NCBI GenBank assembly: GCA_022711595.1
Contig: JAKLET010000010.1
Coordinates: forward strand, 45,745 to 109,744
Source of the DNA: Deltaproteobacteria bacterium
GTDB lineage: Bacteria > Desulfobacterota > Syntrophorhabdia > Syntrophorhabdales > Syntrophorhabdaceae
Direction: 5' to 3'
Length of the DNA stretch: 64,000 nucleotides
The notes beneath the pieces were generated by a model, which searched no databases, was not told the DNA's origin, and was given only the letters and a program-made list of their open reading frames with translations. Within the stretch, counting starts at the first letter, position 1; every line of letters starts with the position of its first letter. The translations under genes were made by a program, and so were the position numbers. This document shows positions 8,164-16,942 of the stretch, piece by piece.

Positions 8164-8616
8164 TCAGACCTTCAGCACCAGGTTTATCATATCACCTCTG
8201 GAGAAACCCATGGCGTGAAAGAACTGGAGAAGGTCCCAGTCGTTCCAGTTGACGAGGGTATAGATTGTATCAACACCATATTTTCGAAGGTTTTCGACAA
8301 GCCCGTTGGCAAGGACCTTTGCAATACCCCTGTTCTGGTAATCGGGGTCGATACCGATCGTGTCGATCCATCCTATATTGTTGGGTACTTTGAATTCCCA
8401 ACCGCTTACTTCGCCCAGGATAAAGCCTGCCACCTTTCCGTCAATCTCTGCGACAAGGGACGCGTCAGGGGGCCTTGTTTCCGCCTGTTTTATGATCTTG
8501 GCGACCCAGTATTCCTTTCTGCTTTCACCGAGAACTTTTGTATCAATCTCCACAATGTAGTCCAGATCGTCTTTTACCATCTGCCTCATGGAGAGTTTAT
8601 CAAGAAAATTGCTCAT
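8164..8616 (-). CDS. GNAT-family N-acetyltransferase (RimI-like)
   Basis: 150 residues, the usual size of a single-domain GCN5-related acetyltransferase. The acetyl-CoA-binding loop is seen as IGIDPDYQNRGIAKVL (Q/R-x-x-G-x-G/A pattern, here QNRGIA), preceded by the strand GWIDTIGI, and the C-terminal part has the FFHAMGFSRGD turn typical of RimI-like proteins. The substrate cannot be told from sequence. An upstream GCGAGGT ends eight bases before the ATG. It stands alone on its strand with a terminator-like array just beyond the stop. Confidence 0.85.
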   Translation of the reverse strand: MSNFLDKLSMRQMVKDDLDYIVEIDTKVLGESRKEYWVAKIIKQAETRPPDASLVAEIDGKVAGFILGEVSGWEFKVPNNIGWIDTIGIDPDYQNRGIAKVLANGLVENLRKYGVDTIYTLVNWNDWDLLQFFHAMGFSRGDMINLVLKV

Positions 8617-8761
8617 TATTTAACCTCGCTTGTAATTTTTTTAACATAGTGACGGTTTTATTGCAAGAAAAGATTCTCGCTTGAGAAATATTAAACAAGC
8701 AGTAATATTGAGATGTTGGATACGAATTAAAGGATGGCGTCAATCAATGGGGGTCAGACTA

Positions 8762-9085
8762 TCAGGCGGTAAGTCTTTCCTGAATGATCCTGACCTTTGT
8801 GCCGGTCCGCGGTCTGCCCTGCGGTTTGCTTTTTTTCTTCTGCATTGCGGACTTGCAGCGGGGGCATAGAACGCCTGTGCTGTCCGGGCCTGCGATGAAT
8901 ATTTTGCCGCAATTATAGCATATCTCCTGGTTGCCGGCCCGCCGGGGATAATCAGGATAGATCCGGTAGAGACATGTTGGTTTCGTGCAAACAAATACTC
9001 TGACCTTGTTCACCGCGTCATAGTCGGAACACATTTCTGAACCGCAATGCGGGCAAAAAACTCTGGTTGTCATGGTATCGTCCAT
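8762..9085 (-). CDS. Small protein with two zinc-ribbon-like Cys pairs sets
   Basis: 107 residues. Two zinc-ribbon-like units are visible: CPHC near residue 11 paired with a Cys-x4-Cys further on, and CYNC paired with CPRC at about 55-80, followed by a lysine-rich tail (MQKKKSKPQG) and a basic end. I do not recognise a named family; such proteins often bind nucleic acid or act as small scaffold modules. AGAGGT lies six bases before the ATG. The Cys spacing argues that the reading frame is real. Function is unknown. Confidence 0.7.
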   Translation of the reverse strand: MDDTMTTRVFCPHCGSEMCSDYDAVNKVRVFVCTKPTCLYRIYPDYPRRAGNQEICYNCGKIFIAGPDSTGVLCPRCKSAMQKKKSKPQGRPRTGTKVRIIQERLTA

Positions 9086-9180
9086 TTTGCACCTCTGATG
9101 ATATTATCGGCGGAAGAACGCTTTTATTTAGTTTGAAAAAAGCGGGCGCTGTGAGGCCGTTTTCGACGCATTGTTTTTGA

Positions 9181-9209
9181 TTGACAACATTTTATTGCCA
9201 TACGAGAAT
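9181..9209 (+). promoter_or_regulatory. Possible promoter ahead of the TPR-CHAT gene
   Basis: Consensus TTGACA at 9181-9186 with a 17-nt spacer to GAGAAT at 9204-9209, about 80 nt ahead of the start codon. The -10 is imperfect. Confidence 0.45.
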
Positions 9210-9289
9210 GTTATTTCTACGTAAGGGCGGTTATCCGGAAGAGCGCCAGAGGGGTGTCAAGGTAAAATAAAGAGACCGCAGGGGTGATC

Positions 9290-12200
9290 ATGAACATATA
9301 TCCTCCATATATAAGATCTCTGTGTGTGCTGCTGCTGATTATCATCTTTATACACGTCTATTCCGGTCCTGCTTCATCCCAGTCCGTTGAAGAAGCGAAC
9401 CGCCTTTATGCGCAGTATACACAGCTTCAAAAGGAAGGGCGTTACAAAGAGGCGATTCCAATTGCCGCGCAAGTTCTTGCAATTTACGAGAAGGCCTTCG
9501 GCCCCGAACATCTTTCAACTGCAGCCGCTCTGAACGGTCTGGCAGAACTGTATCGCAACCTGGGGGACTACCAGAAGGCGCTGCCCCTTTATGACAGGTC
9601 TCTTGCCATATATGAAAAGGTTCGCGGCCCGGAGCACCAGGATGTGGCTACTATTTTAAATAATCTTGCCTTTTTTTACCGTACCATGGGTAACTATCAA
9701 AAGTCCGAGGATCTCTACAAGCGCGCCCTTTCCATTTACGAAAAGGCCCTCGGCCCGGACCATTCGTACACCGCAACTTCCTTGAACGGGCTGGCGGACC
9801 TCTACCGCGTCATGGGGGATTACCAGAAGGCGCTGCCCCTTTATGAACGGTCTCTTTCGATCTATGAAAAGGCCCTCGGCCCGGGTCATTCAAATGTGGC
9901 GACGGCCCTTACCAACCTGGCCGAGCTGTATCGCACAATGGGCAACTACCAGAAAGCAGAAGAATTGTACGGCAGATCGCTCGGAATATACGAAAAGACC
10001 CTCGGCCCGGACCACCAGTTTGTGGCAACCGCTCTTTACAGCCTGGCCGAGCTGTATCGCACAATGGGCAGCTTTCAGAAGGCTGAGGAGCTCTACAAGC
10101 GTGCACTTTCCATTTACGAAAAGGCCCTCGGTCCGGACCATTCGTACACCGTTACGGCGGTATACGGGTTGGCCGAGCTTTATCGCAACATGGGCGACTT
10201 CCAGAGGGCGGAGCCTCTTTACAAGCGCGCCCTGGTGGCATGGGAGAAATCTTTCGGGCCTGATCACCGCCATGTGGCGACGGCCCTTTACAGCCTGGCC
10301 GAGCTGTATCGTTCGACAGGACAGTACGGCAGGGCACGGGATTTTTACAAGCGCGCCCTTTCCATCTACAGACAGACCCTCGGCCCGGGCCATCAGTATA
10401 CCGCTACGGCCCTTTACAGTCTGACGGAGCTTTACAGAACGATGGGTTATTTCAAGGAGGCCGAAGAGCTCTATAAGCAGGCTATTGCCATTTACGAAAA
10501 GGCCCTCGGCCCAAACCACTCTCATACCGCCACCGCCATGAGCGGCCTTGCGGAGCTTTACCGCACAACCGGCGAATATCAGAAAGCCGAGCCGCTCAGC
10601 AGGCGCACGCTGGAGATCTGGGAAAAGGCCTTTGGCCCCGATCACCCCAACGTGGCGACGGGCCTCAACAATCTCGGGATACTCTATGCGGCCCTTGGCA
10701 GGTACGACAACGCTTTCACGTATATGCTCCGCGCGCAGGACATTGACAGGAAACTTATCGATCAGGTTATGAGTTTTACGTCCGAAGATCAGAAGCTCAA
10801 GTTCCTGGCTACCAGGGAAGGTCAGCTTTCGGCGTTCCTGACCCTTGTCGCGGGGCGGATGAGAGACAGAAGCGATGCGAGGGCGGCCGGATTCACGGTG
10901 TGGCTCCAGCGAAAGGGTGTTGTCCTGGAAGCCCAGAAGCGTTTTCAGGACGCACTCGTGTTTTCAGATGATCCAGGCATAGTTGCGAAATTCCAGGAAC
11001 TCGCCCGGGTGCGCTCGCAACTCTCAAAGCTGACCTTTTCAGGCCCTGGCAAGGAAAGTGTTGAGGCCTATCGAAGGAAAATAGAAGAACTGGAAGCAAA
11101 GAAGCGCGAGCTTGAAGCTGAGCTTAGCAAGGCGAGCGAGGTCTTCGCCAGAAACCAGAAGGTTTCGAAGGCGGACGTTGGCCAGGTGGCAGGTGCCTTG
11201 CCAGGAGGGAGCGTCCTCATCGATTTTGCCCGTCTGCCCATTTTTTCCTTCACTGCGAAGGGAAAGGAAAAAAGGTGGCTGCCCTCTCATTACATCGCTT
11301 TTATCGTGCCTTCGGGAAGGGCATCGGAGGTTTTCATAGTCGATCTGGGCAGCGCGGATGAGATCGACAGTCTGATCCGCGATTTTAAAACGGTGGTCGG
11401 CAATTACCAGACAGACCCCGAGGGAAAGGAATCGTCGAGGCTTGCCAGGAAGCTTTGCGACCGCATTTTTCAGCCGCTTGTCAAGGACCTGAAAGGTGCC
11501 AGGGAGATATATCTCTCACCTGACGGCAACCTTAATCTCATTCCATTCGAGGTATTGAAAAACCCCGATGGAAGATATCTCATAGAGGATTATACTTTCA
11601 ATTACCTCGGTTCGGGAAGAGATGTCCTCGGCTTCGGCATCGTTAAGGGCAGATCCTCAGAACCCCTCATCATCGGGGACCCCGACTACGATCTTGATGA
11701 AAAGAGTCTTAAGGAAGCAAGCCAAAAGCTCGGCATAAAACCCGCGGGAAAGCGTTCCACGGCCGTACGTTCCCGGGACATGTCATCGCAGGGGTTTTCA
11801 TCACTCCCGGGTACCAGGGAAGAGGTGGAATCCATCGCATCGATCCTGGGAAAAAAGAACATCATTTTTCTGACAGGGCCGCAGGCCCTGGAAGAGGCCC
11901 TTTACCAGCGAAAGGACCCCAGGTTCCTCCACCTGGCCACTCACGGGTTTTTCCTTACCGATCAGGATCTCCTCCTTGCCGAGAAGGGTCAGATCAAGTT
12001 TGAAAATCCCCTTGTCAGGTCCGGTATTGTCCTCGCCGGGGCGAACAGGTCACTGCGGTCCGGCAGTGACGAAGGGATAGTTACCGCCGAAAAGGTCCTG
12101 TCCCTGCGGCTTGCCGGCACCGAATTTGTCGTTCTCTCCGCGTGTGAGACCGGTCTCGGTGATATTAAGAGCGGGGAAGGGGTCTTCGGCCTGAGGCGCG

Positions 12201-12430
12201 CTTTCACTCAGGCGGGCGCGAAAGGCCTCGTGATGTCGCTGTGGAGCGTTCCTGACAGGGAAACAAAAGAGCTCATGGTGAAGTTCTATTCCAATGTGCT
12301 GACGAAAAAGATGAAAGGACCCAGGGCGCTCCGGCAGGCGATCCTCACCGAGCTTTCAACCGTCAGAGACCGCTACGGGAATACCAATCCCTTCTTCTGG
12401 GGAGCCTTCGTGTACATGGGGGAGCCCTAA
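9290..12430 (+). CDS. Exported TPR-CHAT protein (caspase-like peptidase domain)
   Basis: 1046 residues from the ATG at 9290, chosen because AGGGG lies five bases upstream (an in-frame GTG at 9284 overlaps that site). A signal peptide (LCVLLLIIIFIHVYSGPASS) covers about residues 7-32. Then come ten to eleven TPR units of exactly 42 residues, each with a GP-x-H turn, of the kinesin-light-chain-like type. A helical linker with a coiled-coil stretch (about 590-630) leads to a C-terminal CHAT domain with the catalytic dyad His885 (ATHGFF) and Cys952 (SACETG) and the family's GVFGLRRAFTQAGAKGLVMSLW core. CHAT domains are separase/caspase-related proteases; known members cut partner proteins when activated. 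Here the protein should act outside the cytoplasm. No partner protein is encoded next to it. Confidence 0.88.
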   Translation: MNIYPPYIRSLCVLLLIIIFIHVYSGPASSQSVEEANRLYAQYTQLQKEGRYKEAIPIAAQVLAIYEKAFGPEHLSTAAALNGLAELYRNLGDYQKALPLYDRSLAIYEKVRGPEHQDVATILNNLAFFYRTMGNYQKSEDLYKRALSIYEKALGPDHSYTATSLNGLADLYRVMGDYQKALPLYERSLSIYEKALGPGHSNVATALTNLAELYRTMGNYQKAEELYGRSLGIYEKTLGPDHQFVATALYSLAELYRTMGSFQKAEELYKRALSIYEKALGPDHSYTVTAVYGLAELYRNMGDFQRAEPLYKRALVAWEKSFGPDHRHVATALYSLAELYRSTGQYGRARDFYKRALSIYRQTLGPGHQYTATALYSLTELYRTMGYFKEAEELYKQAIAIYEKALGPNHSHTATAMSGLAELYRTTGEYQKAEPLSRRTLEIWEKAFGPDHPNVATGLNNLGILYAALGRYDNAFTYMLRAQDIDRKLIDQVMSFTSEDQKLKFLATREGQLSAFLTLVAGRMRDRSDARAAGFTVWLQRKGVVLEAQKRFQDALVFSDDPGIVAKFQELARVRSQLSKLTFSGPGKESVEAYRRKIEELEAKKRELEAELSKASEVFARNQKVSKADVGQVAGALPGGSVLIDFARLPIFSFTAKGKEKRWLPSHYIAFIVPSGRASEVFIVDLGSADEIDSLIRDFKTVVGNYQTDPEGKESSRLARKLCDRIFQPLVKDLKGAREIYLSPDGNLNLIPFEVLKNPDGRYLIEDYTFNYLGSGRDVLGFGIVKGRSSEPLIIGDPDYDLDEKSLKEASQKLGIKPAGKRSTAVRSRDMSSQGFSSLPGTREEVESIASILGKKNIIFLTGPQALEEALYQRKDPRFLHLATHGFFLTDQDLLLAEKGQIKFENPLVRSGIVLAGANRSLRSGSDEGIVTAEKVLSLRLAGTEFVVLSACETGLGDIKSGEGVFGLRRAFTQAGAKGLVMSLWSVPDRETKELMVKFYSNVLTKKMKGPRALRQAILTELSTVRDRYGNTNPFFWGAFVYMGEP
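9440..10699 (+). repeat. Ten in-phase 126-bp coding repeats (TPR units)
   Basis: The codons for the GP-x-H turn recur every 126 bp from 9497 to 10631 with no insertion or deletion over ten copies. Nucleotide identity between copies is high in the turn and in the A-helix of each unit, which suggests expansion by unequal exchange. Boundaries are approximate. Confidence 0.85.
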
Positions 12431-12453
12431 AAAACAGGTTTGACCTGTTTTTT
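12431..12453 (+). terminator. Rho-independent terminator after the TPR-CHAT gene
   Basis: An 8-bp stem (12431-12438 with 12444-12451, AAAACAGG type) around a 5-nt loop, ending in a run of T, starts one base after the stop codon. Confidence 0.7.
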
Positions 12454-12521
12454 GTTTGCCCGGTTTCTTTGGTTTCCCTCGTTTCTTTTGCTGCTAACTG
12501 AACAAACCGGACAAACCGTGG
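12437..12521. repeat. Inverted array of 9-nt units (family A) overlapping the terminator
   Basis: The left arm has GGTTTGACC, TGTTTTTTG, then after a 7-nt slip GGTTTCTTT, GGTTTCCCT and CGTTTCTTT (12462-12488). The right arm has AACTGAACA, AACCGGACA and AACCGTGG (12496-12521). It lies between two convergent genes. Confidence 0.75.
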
Positions 12522-12542
12522 TCTTTGCAACAAAAGAGGTTT

Positions 12543-13820
12543 TTAGACAGGGCTCATCCTTCTTTTCGCGATCTCGGCGAATATTTTATGGAGTATGGGG
12601 TTTTTTTCAAAATCTTCTGTTGAGATCTTGCGCACCACTATGTCAGTCATTGCGACCACTGTTGCGCTGCGTTTCCTGTCTTTGGAGAAATATGCCATTT
12701 CGCCGAAGATATCGCCTTCCGTCAGGAGGGTTATCGTTCTTCCCCTGGAGTCTTTGACCCGGACCTCGCCCTTTGCCAAATAATAGATCCCGTTCGGCTC
12801 ATCACCGATCCTGATGATGACCTTGCCTTTTTTCAGCCATTGGATCGTAAAGTGGTTTTCCCAGGAGGTGTCCTCGACCAGCGTGTGGTAGAATTCCTGA
12901 TCGAACGCCTTGATAATCTGCTGCGAAAGTAAAAGCAGCCTGATCCCTATGGATTGCCCCTGTTTCTCGTTTATTATCATACCCTGTGTCTCAAAGGTGT
13001 CAACGGGGTATGGGTTTTCATGTATGTATTCCGAGATGCGCAGCGTGGCCAGGTCCATCTTGCCTGTCGCTTTCCTGAATGCCATTGCGGCATGCCGTAA
13101 TTGGTGCTCGGCGATCTGAAAATTGGGCACGATGCCTTTTTTCGCATTTCCGATAAAATGCTCTATTGCTTTGTTCTTCAGCCTGATGAAGCTCATGAGG
13201 TCTTTTTCGTTGATATCGGCAGGGCATTTGTGTATTCCCGGCTTATAGACGGAATAAACGTGTATGGGATGCTTGAAGTTCTTGGGAGTTATCTTGCCGA
13301 TGGCAACAATGTGCCTGCGTTCCTCATCCTGCGCCATCGCCATTTCACGGTCCATGAGAATGGTCGTGCCGAAGAATGCGCACAGCTCTTCAAGCCTGTT
13401 GGCGGCAGCGAAGCAGTTCCCGAACCTCAGGGTCAGTTTTCCGAATTGTGTTTCAATGACATCTCCCACATACAGCCCGAGGCGGGTGAAGGGTATCTTT
13501 CCCGATTCTATCGCTTCGGTGATACGGACGGCGGCCCTGAGAGCGCGGCCGCATTTTTCTTTTTTGCCTTCGCCTTTATTTCTCTTGAAGATCGCAATTG
13601 AAGCGTCTCCGGCGCAGGGTTCGAACTCGTGGGCTGCATCTTTGCCTTCCATGATGATGCCTTGCAGGAACCCCTGATAATTGACCATGAAATCCCTGAT
13701 CTCCTGCGCGGTCATATGCGCCGTTAACCTTGAGTACTGGTCCATATCGGTTACAAGGACCGCGGCTTCCTTCTCCGTGTTTCCATTTTTTCTTTTGGTC
13801 TTTATCGGGGCCAAGGACAC
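12543..13820 (-). CDS. Class III nucleotidyl cyclase-like domain fused to a cNMP-binding domain
   Basis: 425 residues. The N-terminal half (about 18-195) resembles a class III adenylate/guanylate cyclase: VLVTDMDQYSRL with the first metal Asp, CAGDASIAIF with the second, GLYVGDVIE, and FGNCFAAANRLEEL. However the Lys that selects the purine (expected four residues before the GD) is Pro, and the transition-state Asn of the usual VNxAAR motif is Ala, so catalysis is doubtful. The middle is a helical segment. The C-terminal part (about 325-415) is a cyclic-nucleotide-binding fold with GEVRVKDSRGR, EGDIFGEMAYF and RSATVVAM. The start is a GTG without a strong ribosome site. It may be a cNMP sensor rather than a cyclase. 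Confidence 0.78.
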   Translation of the reverse strand: MSLAPIKTKRKNGNTEKEAAVLVTDMDQYSRLTAHMTAQEIRDFMVNYQGFLQGIIMEGKDAAHEFEPCAGDASIAIFKRNKGEGKKEKCGRALRAAVRITEAIESGKIPFTRLGLYVGDVIETQFGKLTLRFGNCFAAANRLEELCAFFGTTILMDREMAMAQDEERRHIVAIGKITPKNFKHPIHVYSVYKPGIHKCPADINEKDLMSFIRLKNKAIEHFIGNAKKGIVPNFQIAEHQLRHAAMAFRKATGKMDLATLRISEYIHENPYPVDTFETQGMIINEKQGQSIGIRLLLLSQQIIKAFDQEFYHTLVEDTSWENHFTIQWLKKGKVIIRIGDEPNGIYYLAKGEVRVKDSRGRTITLLTEGDIFGEMAYFSKDRKRSATVVAMTDIVVRKISTEDFEKNPILHKIFAEIAKRRMSPV

Positions 13821-13885
13821 CTTTGCTGAATTGGATTTGTTCCAAACCGCCTCAGGTTAATTATACGAAAGAAGGTGATGACGGG

Positions 13886-14542
13886 TCAATACACAAAGGT
13901 GAAATCGGACAGGGCCGTAAGCGGTTTCACGGGGACCTTTGACCGGGTGGTCCTTGCCTTTCCTGAAGGATGGTTTTTCTCAACAGTGCGGCCGCCGGTG
14001 ACAAGGTTTGTGTCCGTGACCTCAGAGGCGCCATTGCCCGTGTCTTCAGCGCGGCTGGTGAGGCCTATCAGGAACCAGCCGCCTTCCTGGAAACGCCAGC
14101 GGTGGGTATATCCCCAGCGCTGCCTGCTGCCGCCGTAATGGTCGATGACAACGGTGCCGCGCACGATCTTTACACTCGCGAAGGGGTCGCCGTAAACCCC
14201 TCCGCACGTCTTGCAGAGGATCGCTTTTCCGGACGACGCCGACAGGGTATAGCCTCCCCCCTGCACGCCGAATATTATGACAAGAAGTCGGTGTATCTCC
14301 TCGGTGTCCATGTTTTTCCTGTCTTCCGCCTTGTTCTTCAGCACAAGCACGACATCGGGGATACCGTCCTTGTTCAGGTCTCCCTTTGCCTGTTCCATGA
14401 TCAGAAAGGCGGCGGGAACAAAGGCCTTCACGTCGGGCCCTTTTCCCGGGATGGTGTATTCCGACGCGGCAGAGGTTGAGAAAAAGATGAGAAGGAAAAG
14501 CAGGGCGATGGTGCCCGGGATCCTTGGAAGACGGCGTGTCAT
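13886..14542 (-). CDS. Exported hypothetical protein with an EF-hand-like calcium loop
   Basis: 218 residues. A signal peptide is clear (TIALLFLLIFFSTSAASE, cleavage near residue 27). A DLNKDGIPDVVLVLKN segment near residue 55 has the Asp-rich D-x-N-x-D-G-x-x-D pattern found in FG-GAP/VCBS and dockerin-type calcium sites. A later part with HYGGSRQRWGYTHRWRFQEGGWFLIGLT is beta-rich and aromatic. No named family recognised; such exported proteins with a single integrin-like repeat are common in environmental proteobacteria. The C-terminal tail is basic and serine-rich. It is separated by 65 nt from the cyclase-like gene on the same strand. Confidence 0.68.
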   Translation of the reverse strand: MTRRLPRIPGTIALLFLLIFFSTSAASEYTIPGKGPDVKAFVPAAFLIMEQAKGDLNKDGIPDVVLVLKNKAEDRKNMDTEEIHRLLVIIFGVQGGGYTLSASSGKAILCKTCGGVYGDPFASVKIVRGTVVIDHYGGSRQRWGYTHRWRFQEGGWFLIGLTSRAEDTGNGASEVTDTNLVTGGRTVEKNHPSGKARTTRSKVPVKPLTALSDFTFVY

Positions 14543-14662
14543 AAGTGGAGCATATCAGGCTGCATGTCTATTATCAAGTCAAAGAGCTGTTTTTTTGACA
14601 GGCAATGTTTTTTATACCCATCGTACGGCCCCCCCCGAGCGTCGGATCTGAAAAAGTCCTAT

Positions 14663-14691
14663 TTGACAATGTTTCAATATCCTTGTATCTT
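14663..14691 (+). promoter_or_regulatory. Strong promoter placed so that the SulP mRNA would be leaderless
   Basis: TTGACA at 14663-14668, a 17-nt spacer and TATCTT at 14686-14691. Transcription should begin at about 14698-14700, and the ATG is at 14700. No Shine-Dalgarno exists and a TGA at 14664 closes the frame upstream. Confidence 0.6.
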
Positions 14692-14699
14692 ACGCAAAT

Positions 14700-16934
14700 A
14701 TGACAGACGTCATCGACAGGGCAACCAACCGGCAGACCGGGGCACCAGGGTCCGGCCGGTACGTGACAGTCCTGACGGCCGGACTGATCTCCGGTGTTCT
14801 CACGATCACCATGGGATGCGCCTTCTCGGCGCTCATATTCTCAGGTCCATTGTCATGTTTCGTGTCCCGCGGCATCAGCCTCATCCTTTTCGGCGCCTTT
14901 ACCCTCGGTATCTTCACAGCGCTTACAAGCTCATATGAGGGCACCGTTGCCCGTCCCCACGAGATACCTGCGGCGATCATAGCCCTCGTCGCATCATTTA
15001 TTGCAGGCGGCATGCCTGGTCAAGCGTCAGGCGAGAGTGTGTTTGTCACTGTTATCGCGGCCATTGCGGTGACCTCGGTCGCCACAGGCCTGTTCTTTCT
15101 TACCCTCGGTCATTTCAAGGCAGGCAATCTTATCCGGTTCGTTCCCTATCCGGTCATAGGAGGGTTTCTTGCCGGTACGGGACTTTTGCTTATCAAGGGG
15201 GCTTTCGGCGTTATGACCGCTCGTGACCTCACCATAATGAACGTCGTTTACCTCACCGGCCCAGATGTGCTCATCAAGTGGCTTCCCGGCCTGGTGCTCG
15301 CCGTGATATTGTTTGCGGCCCTGCGTTTTCGAAACCACTACCTTGTGATGCCCGTTTGGCTCGTGGTGTCCTTCAGCCTTTTCTATCTTGTCCTTCATAT
15401 AGCCGGTATCCCGGTAAGTCAGGCCCGTGAGCAGGGGTGGCTCATAGGCCAGCTCCAGGGGAGCGGGCCCGGCCAACCATTCACCCTGTCTTCCTTGGCC
15501 GGCATCGACTGGATGCTGATCCTGGGTCAGACCGGCAGGATCGCGACGATACTCATTCTCAGCTGCCTGTCGCTTTTGCTTAATGCCAGCGGGTTGGAGC
15601 TGGTTGTCCGGGAAGAGGTCGACCTGAACAGGGAGCTTCGATCGGTGGGATTCGCGAACATGCTCTCGGGCCTTGGGGGCAGCACGGTCGGTTTTCATTC
15701 ACTGAGCCTTTCCGCACTTGGCTATTCAATGGGTGCGAAAAGCCGGATGGTAGGGATCTTTTCAGCGGTCCTCTGCGGTTCCATCGTCTTTTTCGGCAGT
15801 TCGCTGCTTTCATATTTTCCTAGGCCCATCATGGGCGGGGTCCTGCTTTTTCTGGGTTTTTCTTTCCTGTATGAGTGGCTTTATGAGACCTGGTTCAAGC
15901 TTCCAAAGGTCGATTGTGTTCTCATATTGCTGATCCTTGTGGTCATCGGGGCATTCGGGTTCCTTAAGGGCGTAGGTGTAGGCATGCTGGTGGCGATCAT
16001 GATCTTCGTGGTCAAGTACAGCCATGTGAGCGTTGTCAAGCACACCCTGACGGGGGCCAATTACCGCAGCAACGTGGACAGGGCCCCTCTGCAGCGGAAG
16101 GTCCTCTCGGAGAGGGGCGGGGAACTGTACATATTGAAATTGCAGGGCTTCATCTTTTTCGGGACCGCCAATAATCTTTATGAGCAGATCCGAAAAAGGG
16201 TGGACGACAAGGCATCGGTGCCGCTGCGATTTGTCGTCCTCGACTTCCGGCTTGTCAACGGCGTAGATTCATCGGCGGTCAACAGCTTCACAAAGATGAA
16301 ACAGCATGCCCAGACACACCGTTATGTCCTTGTATTTGCCCGGCTTTCCCCTGCGGTGATCAGGTCGTTCCAGAGGCGAAGCTTCGATCTGAAGGACGAT
16401 AATGCCTTTCGCATGTTTCCCGATCTTGACCTTGGCATGGAGTGGTGCGAGAATGAGATACTGAAAGATGAAGGCATTCCCCTGATCGTGGAAAGACAGG
16501 GTCTGGAAGACCAGTTCAGGGATTATTTCCCTCCTTCCGCTCATATGGACAATTTCATGGGTTACCTCGAAAGACAGGAGGTGCCGGAGGGTTTCTACCT
16601 GATACACCAGAATGATCCGCCCCATTCGCTGTACTATATCGAATCCGGTCAGGTTACGGTCAATCTTGAAAACGAGTCGGGTCAGACCATACGCTTAAGG
16701 ACCCTCGGACCGGGAACGGTCATCGGCGAACTGGGCCTGTATCTGAGACTTCCTTCCATAGCGTCGGTGGTGACGGAAAGGCCGAGTGTTTTTTACAAGC
16801 TTACCGCCGAGGCATTGAAGAGGATGGAGGAGGACCGGCCGGACATTGCCGCCGCCTTCCACAGGTTCATAATGCACCGCCTGGGGGAAAGGCTCGTATA
16901 TACCAACCGTTCCCTGGAAGCTCTGCTGGATTGA
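14700..16934 (+). CDS. SulP/SLC26 anion transporter with STAS and cNMP-binding domains
   Basis: 744 residues. The first 430 or so are a SulP-type membrane core with about 12 to 14 helices (for example VTVLTAGLISGVLTITMGC and the FVPYPVIGGFLAGTGLLLIKG block). A STAS domain follows (about 465-590) with the VVLDFRLVNGVDSSAVNSF loop, which in related proteins is a phosphorylation or nucleotide site. A cyclic-nucleotide-binding domain closes the protein (about 615-730: GFYLIHQNDPPHSLYYI, GTVIGELGLYL). Transport of sulfate, bicarbonate or another anion, gated by a nucleotide, is the likely role; the anion is unknown. The ATG lies at the predicted transcript start; a GTG in the codons for YVTVL is the main alternative start. 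Confidence 0.87.
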   Translation: MTDVIDRATNRQTGAPGSGRYVTVLTAGLISGVLTITMGCAFSALIFSGPLSCFVSRGISLILFGAFTLGIFTALTSSYEGTVARPHEIPAAIIALVASFIAGGMPGQASGESVFVTVIAAIAVTSVATGLFFLTLGHFKAGNLIRFVPYPVIGGFLAGTGLLLIKGAFGVMTARDLTIMNVVYLTGPDVLIKWLPGLVLAVILFAALRFRNHYLVMPVWLVVSFSLFYLVLHIAGIPVSQAREQGWLIGQLQGSGPGQPFTLSSLAGIDWMLILGQTGRIATILILSCLSLLLNASGLELVVREEVDLNRELRSVGFANMLSGLGGSTVGFHSLSLSALGYSMGAKSRMVGIFSAVLCGSIVFFGSSLLSYFPRPIMGGVLLFLGFSFLYEWLYETWFKLPKVDCVLILLILVVIGAFGFLKGVGVGMLVAIMIFVVKYSHVSVVKHTLTGANYRSNVDRAPLQRKVLSERGGELYILKLQGFIFFGTANNLYEQIRKRVDDKASVPLRFVVLDFRLVNGVDSSAVNSFTKMKQHAQTHRYVLVFARLSPAVIRSFQRRSFDLKDDNAFRMFPDLDLGMEWCENEILKDEGIPLIVERQGLEDQFRDYFPPSAHMDNFMGYLERQEVPEGFYLIHQNDPPHSLYYIESGQVTVNLENESGQTIRLRTLGPGTVIGELGLYLRLPSIASVVTERPSVFYKLTAEALKRMEEDRPDIAAAFHRFIMHRLGERLVYTNRSLEALLD

Positions 16935-16942
16935 GAAGACGA

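Noticed and set aside
9890..10645. 251-residue antisense frame in the TPR region
   Set aside because: It is the periodic mirror of the 126-bp repeats; all its repeats are forced by the real gene.
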